A DNA stretch of 64,000 nt, taken from positions 813,737-877,736 of the forward strand of contig CP094379.1 of the NCBI GenBank assembly GCA_030060845.1. The letters are read 5' to 3'. Position numbers and translations under genes: made by a program. Of the stretch, positions 61,444 through 64,000 are shown piece by piece (position 1 is the stretch's first letter; the number at the start of each line of letters is the position of its first letter). The notes under the pieces were generated by a model that saw nothing but the letters and a program-made list of their open reading frames with translations, was not told where the DNA came from and made no database searches. The DNA is from Candidatus Midichloria sp. Its GTDB lineage: Bacteria; Pseudomonadota; Alphaproteobacteria; Rickettsiales; Midichloriaceae.

Positions 61444-62640
61444 TATTGAATCGATGTCTATAATACAATCTAAAAAGAACATAATTCATTTTATAGCATT
61501 ATGAGTATTTTGGTAAAATTCTTACTCTTGAGAAGTTATTTCAAAACAGATTTGCAGCTATTGGAAAAGGAGGTTATGACCTGGGTTGGTTTAAGGAAAA
61601 TACAGGCATTGATATAGCACAGTTAGCAGTGAAGGTTTTGGATATTGCTGAGACTTTTGCACAAAGAGACGAGCCTAGAAAATGCATATAGTACAGTGGC
61701 AGACCCAAGCTACGCCCAGTTAGGTAAGGCGGCAATTGGTATAGCTTATGAATTTGGTGTTCTAAATCGTGAAACAGCAAAAGCATTGAGCAGTGTTGTT
61801 AGAGCGTTGGCTTATGATGGTCGAGGCTGCATCTTTAGAATATGCTGCCGCTGCTACTTTTAGACTGCTGAAGGTATATTAAATGCTGCAAGTTGCAGTT
61901 GTAAACCAGGCTACGAATTTGCTAAAAGCCCCTATGCAAATGCTTGCCTGCAAGGGCGAAAGGGAAGAATTTTATGAAGCTTTTGAAGAACGAACATTAG
62001 AGACTAAAAATATTTCTGAGGAATTATCTTCGTTAATTGGTGAAGATTTGTTTAAATCTGGTAAAGGCTCTAGCATGGTGGAGGATATGAAATTAATTAG
62101 AAATCATATCATCGAAGTTATAAGTTAACTCAACCCAATAACGAGCAAATGCAACAAGTAGTTGGAACTCATACTGGCAGAATAAATAGGTTTGTAAAAA
62201 TGAGCCCAGGTTAAAGTAATTCAATAGCTCAATTGTATTATTCGGAAGCTACAAAATTTACAGGTATGTGGTATCTTACTGGTTGGATCAAAGTTAAAAA
62301 AAGTATTTTAAATGATCCTGGATTTAAAAATAAAGTTAAAAATTTGATCAAGGATCACAAAAAGACATTAGAAGTTACTTCACAACATCACTCTTTTGGA
62401 ATTCATATTTAGGCACTTTGCTCATAATTATAATCATGTTCAAAGGGATTTACTACTTTAAATTTGTTGAGTATTGATAATGATTAATTGTTATCGGTCT
62501 CGAGTGAGGTTTTATCTAGATTCTTGTTTTCTCTCTATTACTGTTAAAATAATCCCATCCTATTTTGGCTAGAACCCCAATAGCATAATTATTCTATAGT
62601 CACTTTTTAGGTTATAATAAATAGTTTTTATGGTATTGAA
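61444..62640 (+). pseudogene. Unrecognised decayed protein-coding remnant
   Basis: Plus-strand pieces read AIGKGGYDLGWFKENTGIDI, AVKVLDIAETFAQRDEP, then ENAYSTVADPSYAQLGKAAI, GIAYEFGVLNRETAKALSSV and, after frameshifts, FYEAFEERTLETKNISEELS to about 62128. The second half shows PGxSNSIAQLYYSEATKFTG and further worn peptides. The codon pattern looks protein-coding, and frames change at least four times, so one gene of about 350 codons may have been lost. I cannot name the family. It is bordered by gpsA and a short membrane-protein fragment. Confidence 0.45.
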
Positions 62641-62659
62641 AGTAGTATAGAAAGTATTT

Positions 62660-62884
62660 ATGGTATTAAATCCGCTATTTAGTACACTACAAAGAATAGT
62701 AAAATCAACGCTAGATGTAAAAATTGCTGCTGCAATGCTAGCAACTGTTAATGGTATACTAATAACCTGGATTATTATTCTGCTGTTATCAATTATGATA
62801 GATTTTATATTACTGATTATAGTACTTGTTTTTTCTGATAAATATCCCCCAGGGTTTTACAAAAGGCAAAATCTTTGGCAGTAA
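62660..62884 (+). CDS. Short hypothetical membrane peptide or remnant
   Basis: A 74-codon frame, MVLNPLFSTLQRIVKSTLDV, with one long hydrophobic stretch from LITWIIILLLSIMIDFILLI onward, ending at TAA. There is no clear ribosome-binding site. A near duplicate of the words around the start (TTTATGGTATT at 62627-62637 and 62657-62667) lies upstream. It may be a fragment of a larger membrane gene; I do not recognise it. Confidence 0.3.
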   Translation: MVLNPLFSTLQRIVKSTLDVKIAAAMLATVNGILITWIIILLLSIMIDFILLIIVLVFSDKYPPGFYKRQNLWQ

Positions 62885-62997
62885 AGAATACTTATTGAAG
62901 AATTAGTTACTGCTTTTGTTAGGGCTTTTACTAATGCTCTTTTTTGTTCGTTGGTGCAGCCTGACATCGTATGAATATTTAATTATTGGTATAGCTT

Positions 62998-64000
62998 TTA
63001 ATTAAAAGCTTTTTGAGTAGTTGGGACATATACCGATTTTGGAAGTAATATGTAGTACCTCCCTATGCTACTGATGCTACTAGCTAAGACTTCCGCTTTT
63101 GCTCCTCTACCAAAAAAGATATCAGCTCTTATTGCTCCTCTTATGGCTCCGCCTGTGTCTTGAGCTACCATAAGGCGGTTATAAGAATTGCTAGACTTGC
63201 TATACTTAGTAGTTGGCAAGTTTGTCTCAATCCAAAAAGGGGCACCGTAGGGGTAAAGCTTTGCATCTATTGCAATAGATCTTTCACCTTTTAAAGGTAC
63301 TCCTTGACTGCCGATAGGGCTTTCTCCATACACTTCTCTAAAAAAGACATATGACTTATTCTCTTCCATTAAGTGCATACCTCTTTTAGGGTTTTTATCA
63401 AGCCATTCCATAATTTGAGTTATAGAGCAGACGCCATTAATACCATACTTTTTAAGAATAGAGCTAACTCCAGTATAAGGAAAGCCGTTCTGACAGGCAT
63501 AACCCAATTTTACTTCTTGTCCGTCTGGTAATTTTACTACCCCAGAACCTTGGATGTGTAGAAAAAATGATCTGGCTCTACTGTCAACCCAAACTATCTC
63601 GAGATTTTTATTTTTCAATGCACCTCTATTAATTGAGGCACGACAAAAACCATTGCATCTTTTTTTAATATCAGGAGGTGCCTTATATATAGGATATTTA
63701 TATTTTTTTGTTGGTTTTCTACTGCCATTCAATTCTATTTCATAGTAGCCAGTCATTCTACCTATATCTCTGCCTTTTTCGTCCATTATAGAATAAACTG
63801 CAAACCACTTTTCGAAGAATTCTTTTGCTTCATGATCAGATTCTACTTCTGAAATCAGGCCAGCAACGCATACCTGCTGCCAATCTTCTGATTTGCCTCC
63901 TATAGTGGTCAGTCCGCTGATTGGATCGTTTGGATTTCTTTTCATGATTGCATCACAAGACTTCAAAAACACTTTGAAGGCAGCTAAATGTTTGTCATTT
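62998..64000 (-). CDS. mltA: Membrane-bound lytic murein transglycosylase A, 5' end cut by window edge
   Basis: MltA cleaves the glycan strands of peptidoglycan, forming 1,6-anhydro ends, in outer-membrane-linked cell wall turnover. The frame is open to the right edge (NDKHLAAFKVFLKSCDAIMK and upstream), so the true start is outside. MltA boxes are RMTGYYEIELNGSRKPTKKY, then FLHIQGSGVVKLPDGQEVKL and GYACQNGFPYTGVSSILKKY. The 3D-domain catalytic Asp lies in VAQDTGGAIRGAIRADIFFG. It ends at TAA 62998, 29 residues after GRGAKAE. The visible 334 codons appear intact. Confidence 0.93.
   Translation of the reverse strand, partial: NDKHLAAFKVFLKSCDAIMKRNPNDPISGLTTIGGKSEDWQQVCVAGLISEVESDHEAKEFFEKWFAVYSIMDEKGRDIGRMTGYYEIELNGSRKPTKKYKYPIYKAPPDIKKRCNGFCRASINRGALKNKNLEIVWVDSRARSFFLHIQGSGVVKLPDGQEVKLGYACQNGFPYTGVSSILKKYGINGVCSITQIMEWLDKNPKRGMHLMEENKSYVFFREVYGESPIGSQGVPLKGERSIAIDAKLYPYGAPFWIETNLPTTKYSKSSNSYNRLMVAQDTGGAIRGAIRADIFFGRGAKAEVLASSISSIGRYYILLPKSVYVPTTQKAFN

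Overview
The window looks like part of the chromosome of a member of the Rickettsiales (Alphaproteobacteria), probably an obligate intracellular symbiont. The DNA is very AT-rich. Essential genes are intact, and they sit among many half-erased genes. Neighbourhoods typical of Rickettsiales are present: infA-maf, lpxD-fabZ-lpxA-lpxI, lpxC-rseP-bamA-skp, and virB4 followed by several large virB6 paralogs. The broken accessory genes are also typical of the group: ankyrin repeats, Rpn/PDDEXK transposase-like nuclease, an AAA-ATPase-like protein, and IS5 and IS630 elements. Family and species cannot be fixed from sequence alone. Remnants of a flagellar system point to a lineage descended from flagellated Rickettsiales.

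Layout. 1-2.3 kb: an edge membrane protein and broken motB/motA. 2.35-8.0 kb: an intact minus-strand block, degP, lpxD, fabZ, lpxA, lpxI, infA and maf (protein quality control, lipid A, translation initiation). 8.1-9.7 kb: a decayed ABC exporter. 9.7-12.5 kb: nuoH and an M24 aminopeptidase. 12.5-14.9 kb: an IS5 remnant plus broken methyltransferase and comF genes. 14.9-23.6 kb: groES-groEL with a sigma32-like promoter and a hairpin terminator, lipB, metK, a frameshifted lpxL-like gene, an intact ABC exporter, fabD and fabG. 23.6-24.9 kb: transposon debris. 24.9-29.3 kb: ribF and the decayed run fliF-fliG-fliH-fliN. 29.4-34.7 kb: tRNA-Cys, debris (GT39-like, AAA-ATPase-like, Rpn) and one intact metallo-hydrolase. 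34.7-38.4 kb: tsaC, tRNA-Asn, uvrA. 38.4-46.1 kb: decayed type IV secretion genes, an IS630 remnant, a dicarboxylate symporter remnant and an ankyrin remnant. 46.2-53.0 kb: intact lpxC, rseP, bamA, skp, ppiD (outer-membrane biogenesis). 53.0-56.7 kb: broken tgt, transposase remnant, broken tkt. 56.8-61.4 kb: mdh, grpE, recJ, gpsA. 61.4-63.0 kb: unrecognised debris. 63.0-64.0 kb: mltA, cut by the window edge.

Together, the intact genes keep the envelope (lipid A, BamA, Skp, DegP, PpiD, MltA), fatty acid synthesis, chaperones, respiration and repair. Motility, conjugation/type IV secretion parts, queuosine (tgt), transketolase and competence-type genes are being lost. The most useful oddity is a recurring in-frame TGA in the flagellar and secretion remnants. 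At least two of these TGAs lie exactly where the family carries a conserved tryptophan. Decay is the simplest reading, because frameshifts accompany them. I did not find a convincing new system; the value of the window is as a snapshot of genome erosion.
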